A DNA stretch of 64,000 nucleotides from Desulfobacterales bacterium (lineage in GTDB: Bacteria; Desulfobacterota; Desulfobacteria; Desulfobacterales; Desulfosalsimonadaceae). Under the pieces are notes generated by a model. The model was given only the letters and a program-made list of their open reading frames with translations. It searched no databases and was not told the origin of the DNA. Of this stretch, positions 1 through 7,588 are shown piece by piece (the first letter of the stretch is position 1; each line of letters starts with the position of its first letter). The stretch is taken from positions 1,233,001-1,297,000 of the forward strand of contig JAXHNP010000006.1 in the NCBI GenBank assembly GCA_034520365.1, in the 5' to 3' direction. Position numbers and translations under genes: made by a program.

Positions 1-1
1 G

Positions 2-58
2 GCCTGTTTCCCGGAAATCGCCGTACTTGAGCTTTTCCCGGATGAGGCGTCTGACTGA
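2..58 (+). CDS. 3' end of a truncated gene entering from the left
   Basis: One frame is open from the left edge and ends in TGA at 56-58, giving an 18-residue C terminus with the stretch FPEIAVLELFPDE. The tail is too short to assign to a family. It is called because codon choice is GC-rich like the neighbouring genes and no better frame exists; it could still be chance. Confidence 0.3.
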   Translation, partial: ACFPEIAVLELFPDEASD

Positions 59-209
59 AGGCGCCCGCCTGCCTGCCATGGTTCTTTCCGGACTATCCGC
101 CGCATTTTTATCGGATGAAACAGTTGAAATGCGGATTATGGTTTTTATACTTTATTTATAAGCGATTGCCAAAAAGCCATTTTCATAATCAATGGCAGGG
201 GCCGACTGA

Positions 210-362
210 GCCACGGTGAATTTGTTCTGGCGAACAACCCCATAACCATGGGGTTTCTCGCATGTGAGGTCGGCACGGTGGCCGACCCTACAAAATGTCG
301 GCATTGTCGCGTAGGGCGGGCCACCGTGCCCGCCTGAAAAATAGATAGAACAAATTTACCGT
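210..362. repeat. MITE-like palindromic element, full-length copy 1
   Basis: The element has terminal inverted repeats: GAATTTGTTCT near the left end and AGAACAAATTTACC at the right. Inside is a large imperfect hairpin made of GGTCGGCACGGTGGCCGACC and GGGCGGGCCACCGTGCCCGC. It is flanked by a perfect 9-bp direct repeat, GCCGACTGA, at 201-209 and 363-371, which looks like a target-site duplication. It has no coding capacity. Related copies lie at 25.2, 39.7, 39.9 and 63.7 kb. The rest of 59-413 shows no gene, only the GAF gene's ribosome binding site (AAAGGAGG). Confidence 0.8.
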
Positions 363-413
363 GCCGACTGACCGGCTAATATTTTTTATATCACGATAAA
401 AGGAGGCATCCTT

Positions 414-1454
414 ATGACAAACCATATGGATTATTTTGACAGTTTATGCAAAATCAGCCGGGCGTTTGCCGCGGCTGAAAAACGGGACACGCTCCTTACG
501 CGGATTGTCGAAAGTGCCGTTGATACCATGAATGCAAAAGCCGCCAGTCTTTTTCTTGAGGATTTGGAAACCAATACATTCGTGCCGGCCGCACAGACCG
601 GATTGTCGCCTAATTACCTGCATGCCCCGCCGGAGAAGGCGGCTGAGCATTTGGATATCCTTAAAAAAGACGGCCATGTCTATATAAGGGATGCGACCAC
701 GGATGAGCGCTCGGCCAATCATGACGCTAAAGAGTCGGAAGGTATTAAATCCATTCTGGCGGTGCCGGTTATTATCAATAACCAGCTAATGGGGGTATTA
801 TCGCTCTATACAGCTGAAATTCGGGAGTTTAGTCCTGACGAGGTCAAATTTCTGACAGCATTGGCCGAGCAGGGCGGAATGGCCATTGACCGGGCCCGGC
901 TGATTACCCAGCTGCGCCATAATGCCCGGATGTTCCGGGATCTGTCCGCCGGAATCAATGCCTCCCTGGACGTCGACGCGATATTGCGGGTGATGACCGA
1001 AGAGGTGGGCAAAGCCCTGAACGCCAAGGGGGCTACCATCCGACTGATTGATGGTAAAGAGAATAAGTTAGTGCTTCGCGCCAGCTACGGGTTGAGCGAT
1101 ACCTATCTGAACAAAGGGGATGTGTCCGAGGACAAGGGCGTTGTCGAGGCGATGAACGGCAAGACCACTATTATCAATGATGTTTCCGCTGCTGACGGCA
1201 TCAAATACCTGAAAGAAAAACAGAAGGAGGGAATTGTCACGATTCTTGCCGTGCCTGTCTGTGTAAAACACGATGTGATCGGCGTTCTGCGGCTTTATTT
1301 CGGCGCCCGTCGCCAGTTCTATGAGGATGAAATCATGATGGTTGAGGCCCTTGGCCATCAGGGGGGCCTGGCCATTCAAAACGCTAACTGTTATTTGCAG
1401 CTGGAAAGGGGGATGAAGGGCTTTAATGAGGATGCTCGGGGGAAACGGCGCTGA
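414..1454 (+). CDS. Two-GAF-domain sensor protein
   Basis: This 346-residue cytosolic protein is built from two tandem GAF domains, at about residues 20-165 and 185-330. Each ends in the usual pattern: a sheet containing ILAVPV, then a GVL(S/R)LY strand, then a helix with EQGG or HQGG followed by MAID or LAIQ. GAF domains bind small ligands or chromophores, or dimerise. No kinase, cyclase, GGDEF or output domain follows, so it is a stand-alone sensor or a partner for another protein. An AAAGGAGG ribosome binding site lies 7-8 bases before the ATG. The next gene overlaps its 3' end, so the two are probably co-transcribed. The ligand is unknown. Confidence 0.85.
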   Translation: MTNHMDYFDSLCKISRAFAAAEKRDTLLTRIVESAVDTMNAKAASLFLEDLETNTFVPAAQTGLSPNYLHAPPEKAAEHLDILKKDGHVYIRDATTDERSANHDAKESEGIKSILAVPVIINNQLMGVLSLYTAEIREFSPDEVKFLTALAEQGGMAIDRARLITQLRHNARMFRDLSAGINASLDVDAILRVMTEEVGKALNAKGATIRLIDGKENKLVLRASYGLSDTYLNKGDVSEDKGVVEAMNGKTTIINDVSAADGIKYLKEKQKEGIVTILAVPVCVKHDVIGVLRLYFGARRQFYEDEIMMVEALGHQGGLAIQNANCYLQLERGMKGFNEDARGKRR

Positions 1455-2475
1455 TAAGAAGGCTGGTGGTAAGGAAATTCTTTCGAATTATTTAAAATTC
1501 TTTGGGGGCATCGCACAAATAGGGTTGGCCGGGGTGATCATGGGCGTCTTTTTTTTAAGCCCCCAGTCAACTGCCGCACAGGATAAATCCCATGCGGTGT
1601 TGGGCCAAACTGCTTTGAATCAGCACCCGCCTTCTGAAGCAAATACGCAATACTCTGATAAATTTTCACATTCGGCGCCCTTGGGAACCGGCTGGAGGGC
1701 CATGTTTGCACCGGGGACTCACCTTTATCCCGTTCATCTGGCAGATCCCCTGCATCCCGTCACAGCTTTGAATGCGGTTAGATACGGGGATACGGAGATT
1801 CCCAATGCAGGCGAGAATCGGTATGTATTTCGGATTGGAGGGCGGCTGGGGCTGCTTCGCATATCCCCGGCCGACGATTTGAACCGCGGCATTCAACTCA
1901 ATATCCACGGCACCTTTCTCGGCATGTTTGACCGGGAGCATTCTTTGGACAATATCGGCTGGGATGGTTTGTACGGCATTGATTTAACCTGGCGCAATGC
2001 CGATGGATACGCCCTGAAATTCGGTTTGAACCATGATTCCAGCCATGTCGGGGATGAATTCGCCGAGCGCACCGGCATCCGGCGGGTCGATTATACCCGG
2101 CAGGAATACGTGCTGGGGCTTAGTTTTCCCATATGGCGGGATTTTCGGGGTTATGGGGAAGCCGGCTGGGCGTTTGATCTCCGAAATGAAGATTTGCAGG
2201 AGAAATGGCGCGGGCAGGCCGGGCTGGAATATGTGAATGCAGACTGCCTCTGGGGCGGGCGGATGGGCTTTTATGCGGCCCTGGATCTGACCGCCTATGA
2301 GGAATCGGACTGGGAGCCGGATATCACCGCGCAGACCGGACTGATGATTCCCGTGCAGCGCATCAACCGAAACTTTCGAATCGGGCTGGAATACCGGGAC
2401 GGCCGATCGCTTATCGGTGAATTTTCAAGATTTGAGGAGACTTACTTGGCCTGGGGCTTTTGGATTGATTTGTGA
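1426..2475 (+). CDS. DUF1207-like outer membrane beta-barrel protein
   Basis: The 349-residue product has a basic N-terminal stretch, a hydrophobic segment at about residues 24-45 and an STAAQ cleavage-like site near residue 50, consistent with export. The mature part alternates aromatic and polar residues as in beta-barrels and ends in an aromatic C terminus (FWIDL), typical of outer membrane proteins. The composition and the GWRAMFAPGTHLYP region resemble DUF1207 proteins, whose function is unknown. The start at 1426 overlaps the GAF gene by 29 bases; an internal ATG at 1540 would remove most of the signal sequence, so the longer form is preferred. The family call comes from recall of its general pattern and is not certain. 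Confidence 0.65.
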   Translation: MRMLGGNGADKKAGGKEILSNYLKFFGGIAQIGLAGVIMGVFFLSPQSTAAQDKSHAVLGQTALNQHPPSEANTQYSDKFSHSAPLGTGWRAMFAPGTHLYPVHLADPLHPVTALNAVRYGDTEIPNAGENRYVFRIGGRLGLLRISPADDLNRGIQLNIHGTFLGMFDREHSLDNIGWDGLYGIDLTWRNADGYALKFGLNHDSSHVGDEFAERTGIRRVDYTRQEYVLGLSFPIWRDFRGYGEAGWAFDLRNEDLQEKWRGQAGLEYVNADCLWGGRMGFYAALDLTAYEESDWEPDITAQTGLMIPVQRINRNFRIGLEYRDGRSLIGEFSRFEETYLAWGFWIDL

Positions 2476-2493
2476 TATGCTTTGTCCCGGGCG

Positions 2494-3510
2494 TTAAAAG
2501 TTTTCAAAATTTTCGGGTGAAATGCTGCGGTTTCCGGCTTCAATTTCCTTGATCATCCGGATGACCTTATCATTGACCGGCACAGGCACATTAAGCTTTC
2601 TGGCCTTATCCGTAATATATCCGTTCAAATAATCAATTTCCGTCGGTTTGCCGCGCTCAAGGGATTGGAGGCTGGATGATTTGAGCCGGCGGTATTTAAA
2701 ACCGATCAGCCGGATCATCAGGTGCCGCCGCAATTGGGCTAAAGTGCCGGAGCCGGCCATAAACCGGTAATAGTTCATTCTTCCGCCGAGGGTTTCTACA
2801 TGTAAATCCATGGCATCTGCAACAGCCATGGCCTCATGCATGATGTCGATAAAAATATTCCGGATTTTCCGGTCCGCCAGCATCTGGCCCATGTAAAGGC
2901 CGCATATGGCGCCTAAAGAGGTAATACAGGAATTGACGATCAGCTTGGCGTAGAGACTGCCCAGGATATTTTCTGAAATATGGCAGGGCACCACCTGATC
3001 AAAAATTTCTTTTATGGCTTGGAGCTTCGGTTCGGGGCGCTTGTCTAAGGTGCCGATAATAAACTCGCCGCCGGAAGTCATTTCCAGTTCTCCTGGAGAA
3101 TTCATGGTGGCGCCCCAGCCCACTACGCATCCGATCACCCGGTCGTGGCCCACCACCTCACCAAGGGTTTCCTCGCAGATGCCGTTCTGCAAAGACACCA
3201 CCAGGGTGTCCGGGGTCAGCAAAGGAAGCAGCGCCCGGGCGGCCGGCACCAGATCCGTGGCTTTGGTGGCCAAAAGGATCAGATCCTTATCCGCCTTCAT
3301 ATCCTTGATTTCTGAAACAGCGGGCATCGGTACCCAATGATCACCGCAGAATCCCTGTATATGCAGCCCGTTTTCATTGGTTTGACGGGCAACATTTTCA
3401 TACTTGCACACAATTTCAACATCATAGCCGGCCTGCCTGATCAGGGCGGCGGTGATACCCCCGATGGCGCCGGCCCCGATAACCCCGATGCGCGGGTTGG
3501 TCCAGGACAT
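2494..3510 (-). CDS. Ketopantoate reductase (ApbA/PanE) family oxidoreductase
   Basis: A 338-residue NADP-dependent oxidoreductase. The N terminus carries the Rossmann motif GVIGAGAIGG, followed by LLATKATD and SLQNG, which match the ApbA/PanE N-terminal domain. The C-terminal helical domain contains KLIVNSCITSLGAICG, corresponding to the family's conserved Lys/Asn catalytic helix, and ends with the PTEIDYLNGYI signature. True PanE reduces 2-dehydropantoate to pantoate for CoA synthesis, but many family members act on other 2-keto acids, so the substrate is left open. It is transcribed convergently to the preceding gene and appears to be monocistronic, with an AAGGAGG-type site ahead of the ATG. 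Confidence 0.85.
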   Translation of the reverse strand: MSWTNPRIGVIGAGAIGGITAALIRQAGYDVEIVCKYENVARQTNENGLHIQGFCGDHWVPMPAVSEIKDMKADKDLILLATKATDLVPAARALLPLLTPDTLVVSLQNGICEETLGEVVGHDRVIGCVVGWGATMNSPGELEMTSGGEFIIGTLDKRPEPKLQAIKEIFDQVVPCHISENILGSLYAKLIVNSCITSLGAICGLYMGQMLADRKIRNIFIDIMHEAMAVADAMDLHVETLGGRMNYYRFMAGSGTLAQLRRHLMIRLIGFKYRRLKSSSLQSLERGKPTEIDYLNGYITDKARKLNVPVPVNDKVIRMIKEIEAGNRSISPENFENF

Positions 3511-3688
3511 GTAACCTCCTTGTTATTATTTACACCAAATACGTAAAAATAGAATAAACTGGAGAAAAGGTCAATCAGGGAAACGCATTCAAGACACACG
3601 GCAAATGGGTATTTTTAAAAATCGCTTTATTTGTTAGCATAGTTCATGTGAAGATGGAGAGTATTTTATATATAAAGGAGATGCAGCT

Positions 3689-4228
3689 ATGAAAATTGCG
3701 ATCAGTTCCACCGGGCAATCTTTGCAGGATTCCTTAGATCCGAGATTCGGCCGATGCGCCGGTTTTGTCATCTATGATTCAGACAGTCAGACCAGTTCTT
3801 TTTTGAGCAATTCGCAGCAGCAAAACCTGCCTGGCGGAGCGGGTATTCAAGTCGCGAAAATGATCGCCAACGAAGGTGTGGATGTAATTATTACGGGGCA
3901 GATTGGTCCGAAAGCCATGCAGGCGCTTTCCCAAACGCAAATCCAGGTCTTTTCCAGTTCCGCAGGGACCGTGCAGGAGGCGGTTGAGGCCTGGCAGCGC
4001 AATCAACTGCCGCCTATATCAACCGCAACCGGCCAGCCCGGATCTGGTATGGGAATGGGCGGCGGTGGGGGCAAGCGCGGGCGCGGCCCGGGACAGGGCG
4101 GCCGCGGCATGGGCGGCGGTGCACGCGGCCGGGGTCCCGGCCAGGGCGGACAAGGCCTTGGCGGTGGCGGACAGGGTAAGGGTCCGGGTCAAGGCGGCCG
4201 GGGTCAAGGCGGCGGGGGTGGAGCCTAA
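3689..4228 (+). CDS. NifX/NafY-type iron-molybdenum cluster-binding protein with glycine-rich tail
   Basis: Residues 1-110 form a dinitrogenase iron-molybdenum cofactor biosynthesis domain: MKIAISSTGQ at the N terminus, the family motif DPRFGRC at about residues 17-23 and DVIITGQIGPKA near 70. Such domains bind Fe-S or Mo-Fe clusters, and in sulfate reducers related proteins also occur in the orange protein (ORP) complex. Residues 120-179 are almost entirely Gly, Arg, Gln and Pro, in repeats of RGPGQGG type. This unusual low-complexity tail generates several spurious ORFs on both strands. A strong AAAGGAG site precedes the ATG. No nif or ORP genes are adjacent, so its partner is unknown. Confidence 0.85.
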   Translation: MKIAISSTGQSLQDSLDPRFGRCAGFVIYDSDSQTSSFLSNSQQQNLPGGAGIQVAKMIANEGVDVIITGQIGPKAMQALSQTQIQVFSSSAGTVQEAVEAWQRNQLPPISTATGQPGSGMGMGGGGGKRGRGPGQGGRGMGGGARGRGPGQGGQGLGGGGQGKGPGQGGRGQGGGGGA

Positions 4229-4243
4229 TCGTACTCAGTCCCG

Positions 4244-4547
4244 CGTTTCTAAGTAACTTCACGGGTTTTAGGTATTAGGTGATAGGTATCAGGTATTAGG
4301 TGTAAAACTCAAGGTTTCAGTGTTCAGGCTTGCAAAAATTTTAGTTCGCTCGCAAAATATTTCCTGAAACCTGAAACCTGAAACCTATTATTCGTTCTCT
4401 CCCTCTCAGACTCAGTAGGGCGGATAAGCGATAGCGCATCCGCCAAATGACTCGTAATCGTACTCGAAAAAATCAAAAGCCGATTACGAGTACGAGTACG
4501 AGAACGAGTACGAGTACGAATCAGCAGAGATTGAATTTTTAACAAAT
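4244..4547. repeat. Intergenic repeat block: TTAGGTA-type, TTTCAGG-type and GAGTAC-type arrays
   Basis: This roughly 300-base gap holds no gene. It starts with TTCTAAGTAACTTCACGGG, which also begins the repeat block near 25.09 kb, then imperfect GGTATTA heptamers, then CCTGAAA heptamers (4370-4385), and a hexamer array of GATTAC/GAGTAC/GAGAAC units at about 4472-4520. The two ends match the ends of the composite repeat seen near 25.1 and 39.8 kb, but the palindromic core is missing here. The short open frame across it (4324-4545) is a by-product of the repeats. Confidence 0.75.
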
Positions 4548-5249
4548 TTATATCATTAAGTTATTTTTAGCCCGGTCCCGGACGTACGGCCCGGGGGGAA
4601 TACTTCCGAAAGTGACGGGGGTCTCGAATACATCGGAAAAATGTTCAATAAATGTTGAAACCACTGTCTCCATGGGGATCTCGCGACCAAGTATATCCGC
4701 CATTGACGCGGCTTTTCGATCCGTAAACCCGCATGGATTGATAAAGGCATAATGCACCATATCCGGGGCCACATTAAGGGCCAGGCCGTGCATGGTGACC
4801 CAATTTTTGACACTCACACCGATGGCGGCGATTTCTTCCCTATCAATCCATACGCCTGGATGCGCTTTATCTCTTCCAGCAGAAATGCCAAAGTCTTTTA
4901 GCGTTCGTATGGCCGTCTCTTCAAGATTGCGGACATACTGTCGCACATCCTGGCCCCTGTTTTTTAGGGATAAAATCGGATATGCCACCAATTGGCCGGG
5001 ACCATGATAGGTGGCATCCCCGCCACGGTCTGAGCTAACGAGGCAAATTCCCTCCTGCTGAAGCCGGCTGGCCGGCACGAGGATATTTTCCATCCGGCCC
5101 GTCTTGCCGAGGGTCAGGGTGGGCGGATGTTCAAGGAGCAGCAATACGTCGGGGATGGTTCCATCAATTCTTTGTTGCTGCAAATCCCTCTGCAGCTGCA
5201 AGCATTCGCTGTATTCAATCTGCCCGAGCTGATAAACAAGGCACTTCAC
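4548..5249 (-). CDS. lipB: Octanoyltransferase LipB
   Basis: A 233-residue lipoyl(octanoyl) transferase that moves octanoate from acyl carrier protein to the lipoyl domains of 2-oxoacid dehydrogenases and the glycine cleavage H protein. The conserved motifs are RGGDATYHGPGQL (about residues 75-87), the active-site lysine region IGVSVKNWVTMHG and the catalytic-cysteine motif NPCG. Length is normal for the family. The last 17-18 residues (from SIPPGP onward) are encoded by a dispersed GC-rich repeat (4552-4606) whose other copies are intergenic, so the native C terminus seems to have been replaced. No lipA lies next to it. It follows the hydrolase gene on the same strand after a 122-base gap. 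Confidence 0.93.
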   Translation of the reverse strand: MKCLVYQLGQIEYSECLQLQRDLQQQRIDGTIPDVLLLLEHPPTLTLGKTGRMENILVPASRLQQEGICLVSSDRGGDATYHGPGQLVAYPILSLKNRGQDVRQYVRNLEETAIRTLKDFGISAGRDKAHPGVWIDREEIAAIGVSVKNWVTMHGLALNVAPDMVHYAFINPCGFTDRKAASMADILGREIPMETVVSTFIEHFSDVFETPVTFGSIPPGPYVRDRAKNNLMI

Positions 5250-5371
5250 GAAGCAGCTTCCTAACTGATATTTTCGAGGTAAAAAGTAATGAGAAAAATC
5301 CCGCCTTTTTCAACGTAATAGTGCAGCTTATGGGTTTTTACTTTCAGATCATTCTCAATTTTTTGCTGCGC

Positions 5372-6433
5372 TTAACGGCCATCAAACCCCATATCCGTCA
5401 AGAACTGATACCACGCGCGGCCCCGCTCCCTGGGATGCAATACCAGCCAGTGGCCGCCGGTCATAAAATGATGACGGGGCCAGGCCCATTTTTCACAAAG
5501 GGCTTTAACGTGTTCATAAGGGCATAGTTTGTCGCCCTGTGATGCGATAATGAGAATGTTTTGAGTCGAAATGCAAGGGGTAAAATTTAAGGGGGAATGA
5601 AGGGTCCACATCTGCTGCATTTTCGCTGACAAGGCCTCTGACGGCGCAAAGGGCAGTTTGGCCGTATCCGGGCCGAACGGCTTTGAAAAATTAACCGCCG
5701 GCACCATCATGGCGGTAAAGGCCATGATATCGGTGAGCCCGGTAAACAGGGCGGCATTGTATCCGCCGAGGCTGGCCCCGAGGATCCCGACGGGGCCGGC
5801 ACCGAGCCGGGCAAGTATTTGCATGGTAGCATAGAGGTCGTGCATGGCCTGGCCGAAACACTCACAGGTCATGACCACATCGTCCGGCTGCAGGAAAATT
5901 CCCCGTTGGGAAGCGTTCTTCGGCGCCCTTTTCCAGTGAAAGGGCGTTATAAAAAGGGCGACGTCAAGCCCCATGCGGTATAGCCTGCCAACCTTGAACA
6001 TTTTTTCCGCCTGCCCGGGATCGCCCAGCATATACCCGTGAAGGCACAATACGGTTTTTCTTTTCCGATCACCGTGCGTCCATCTGAGAAAATAGCCGGT
6101 TCGATTGTTTTTGTAACCGAGGTATTGCTCCCGGAGCATTGGATTACGCGGTGTATAACCGCTTATAAATTGGAACTCCTGGTATTTCCCGTCCAGATAG
6201 GGACCCTCGCCGGCCATTCGAAAATCCGGCGGGTTTTCAGGAAAACAGAAGAAGGTTTCCGGGTGGGCAACAAAGCCCTGGTCAAAATAAAAATTCACCT
6301 GTTCTTCATAAATGTCCGGATCAATCGCTCGTTTGGGGCGAAACGGGGCGAGTATTTTGGGCGCAAGCAGAAAAGCTTCATCAACCGCTGCGCCCAGGAA
6401 GTTCATTGCGGTATGCGTAAGCGCTGGATTCAC
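5372..6433 (-). CDS. Alpha/beta-hydrolase family protein
   Basis: A 353-residue alpha/beta hydrolase. The oxyanion region LCLHGYMLGDP lies near residue 135, the nucleophile elbow is GASLGGY, a plausible acid is in SQGDKLCP, and the catalytic His is in TGGHWL. Together they make a complete Ser-Asp-His triad. No signal peptide is evident. It is the last gene of the minus-strand fatty-acid-like operon, 21 bases after the second acyl-CoA dehydrogenase, and could act as a thioesterase or ester hydrolase in the same pathway. The substrate is not indicated. The plus-strand frame across this region (6038-7024) is a shadow. Confidence 0.8.
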   Translation of the reverse strand: MNPALTHTAMNFLGAAVDEAFLLAPKILAPFRPKRAIDPDIYEEQVNFYFDQGFVAHPETFFCFPENPPDFRMAGEGPYLDGKYQEFQFISGYTPRNPMLREQYLGYKNNRTGYFLRWTHGDRKRKTVLCLHGYMLGDPGQAEKMFKVGRLYRMGLDVALFITPFHWKRAPKNASQRGIFLQPDDVVMTCECFGQAMHDLYATMQILARLGAGPVGILGASLGGYNAALFTGLTDIMAFTAMMVPAVNFSKPFGPDTAKLPFAPSEALSAKMQQMWTLHSPLNFTPCISTQNILIIASQGDKLCPYEHVKALCEKWAWPRHHFMTGGHWLVLHPRERGRAWYQFLTDMGFDGR

Positions 6434-6454
6434 GGTATGGCCTTGTTTGTGCTT

Positions 6455-7573
6455 CTAAATCAATCGGTTAATAAGCCGAAGTTTTTTCATGGGCACCATT
6501 CCCAGAAGTGCCTGGATATGCTTGGCGTCCCGGAAGCGTTTTTCCTGGCCGAAATCCTTCATGTAGCCGACGCCGCCCAGGATCTGAATGCCGTCCGTGG
6601 TCAAATCGCAGGCATTTTTCTGGATCTCGATCGCCGAAGCCCGCGCGTAATCCTGCCAGCCGGCTTCATCGTTGTCAACGGCCCGGCAGACACTTGCAAG
6701 CATGGCCTCTGCGGTTTTGACTTTGACGGTCATTTCAGCCAGGAGCATACGCACTTCCGACCAGTTGACGATTTCCCGGCCGCCCTGAAACCGGCCCCGG
6801 CTGAATTCCAGAGCCTCTTTGAACGCGCCGGCCATGATGCCGGCAGACATGGCCGCCGCCGCGGCAGACATCCGGTCGCTCATTTTTTCAAAACAGATAC
6901 GGCCTTTCCCTGTATCTCCAAGAGGGGCGCCGGGCGCACTGTTCATGGTGATATCCACCGCCGGGCATGCATGAAGTCCCAGGCTGTGAACGGGTTCGGA
7001 AACCGAGACGCCCTTGCCGGATAAATCGACCAGAAAGAATGAAAAGTCCGATGAGCCCTCAATTTTTGCGGGGATCAACGCATGGCGGGCGATACTGCCG
7101 ACAACCACATATTCAACGCAGCCGGAAAGCAGATAATCCCCGTTTTTCATGACAGCATCCGCGGTGTTGGCAATGTCGACGGGGTTGTTGAATATGGGCG
7201 CTGCAATCAAGCAATCTGCTGCCGTCTCAGGGGTTTTGGTAATGGCGGTCAAGAGATCTTCAGCCCCGGCGGCAAGAAGCATTTCCTGGCAGGCGGCATT
7301 TGTAAACACAATGCCGCCCAGACTGCTGTCTTCCCGGCAGATATTGTATAGGATCACGCAAAGGGCGGTGATTCCCTGCCCCACCCCGCTGCAGGTTTCC
7401 GGCAGAACGATGTGGAAAAAATCCAGGTCATAGGCTTTTTTTAATACCCCGTCAAAAAAAGGGGCGAAGGGATAGGCGTCATTGTCCTGCCGCGCCGGGG
7501 CGAGTTCCTTTCGGGCAAATTCTGCGGATGCCTTGTCCAGCATCTTTAACTCCCTGTCCGAGCCTGCAATCAT
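6455..7573 (-). CDS. Acyl-CoA dehydrogenase-like flavoprotein, apparently without the usual catalytic Glu
   Basis: A 372-residue protein with the acyl-CoA dehydrogenase fold: an N-terminal helical domain, a central beta domain (about residues 125-215) and a C-terminal helical bundle with DGIQILGGVGYMKDFGQEK. Where typical enzymes have the catalytic Glu in a YEGTN-like motif, this protein reads ALLGMVP, with Leu aligned to Glu. It may use a base on another helix, as isovaleryl-CoA dehydrogenase does, or be a non-catalytic partner. It lies 15 bases after the other dehydrogenase gene, which keeps the Glu; paired complete and incomplete subunits are known for steroid-type dehydrogenases. The pairing is an inference. 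Confidence 0.85.
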   Translation of the reverse strand: MIAGSDRELKMLDKASAEFARKELAPARQDNDAYPFAPFFDGVLKKAYDLDFFHIVLPETCSGVGQGITALCVILYNICREDSSLGGIVFTNAACQEMLLAAGAEDLLTAITKTPETAADCLIAAPIFNNPVDIANTADAVMKNGDYLLSGCVEYVVVGSIARHALIPAKIEGSSDFSFFLVDLSGKGVSVSEPVHSLGLHACPAVDITMNSAPGAPLGDTGKGRICFEKMSDRMSAAAAAMSAGIMAGAFKEALEFSRGRFQGGREIVNWSEVRMLLAEMTVKVKTAEAMLASVCRAVDNDEAGWQDYARASAIEIQKNACDLTTDGIQILGGVGYMKDFGQEKRFRDAKHIQALLGMVPMKKLRLINRLI

Positions 7574-7588
7574 GGCGACCTCCTGAGG

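Noticed and set aside
4014-4262. Several overlapping frames on both strands
   Set aside because: They all come from the Gly-rich low-complexity tail of the NifX-like gene.
6038-7024. A 328-codon plus-strand frame
   Set aside because: It is antisense to the hydrolase and acyl-CoA dehydrogenase genes, which have clear motifs; its product has no domain pattern.
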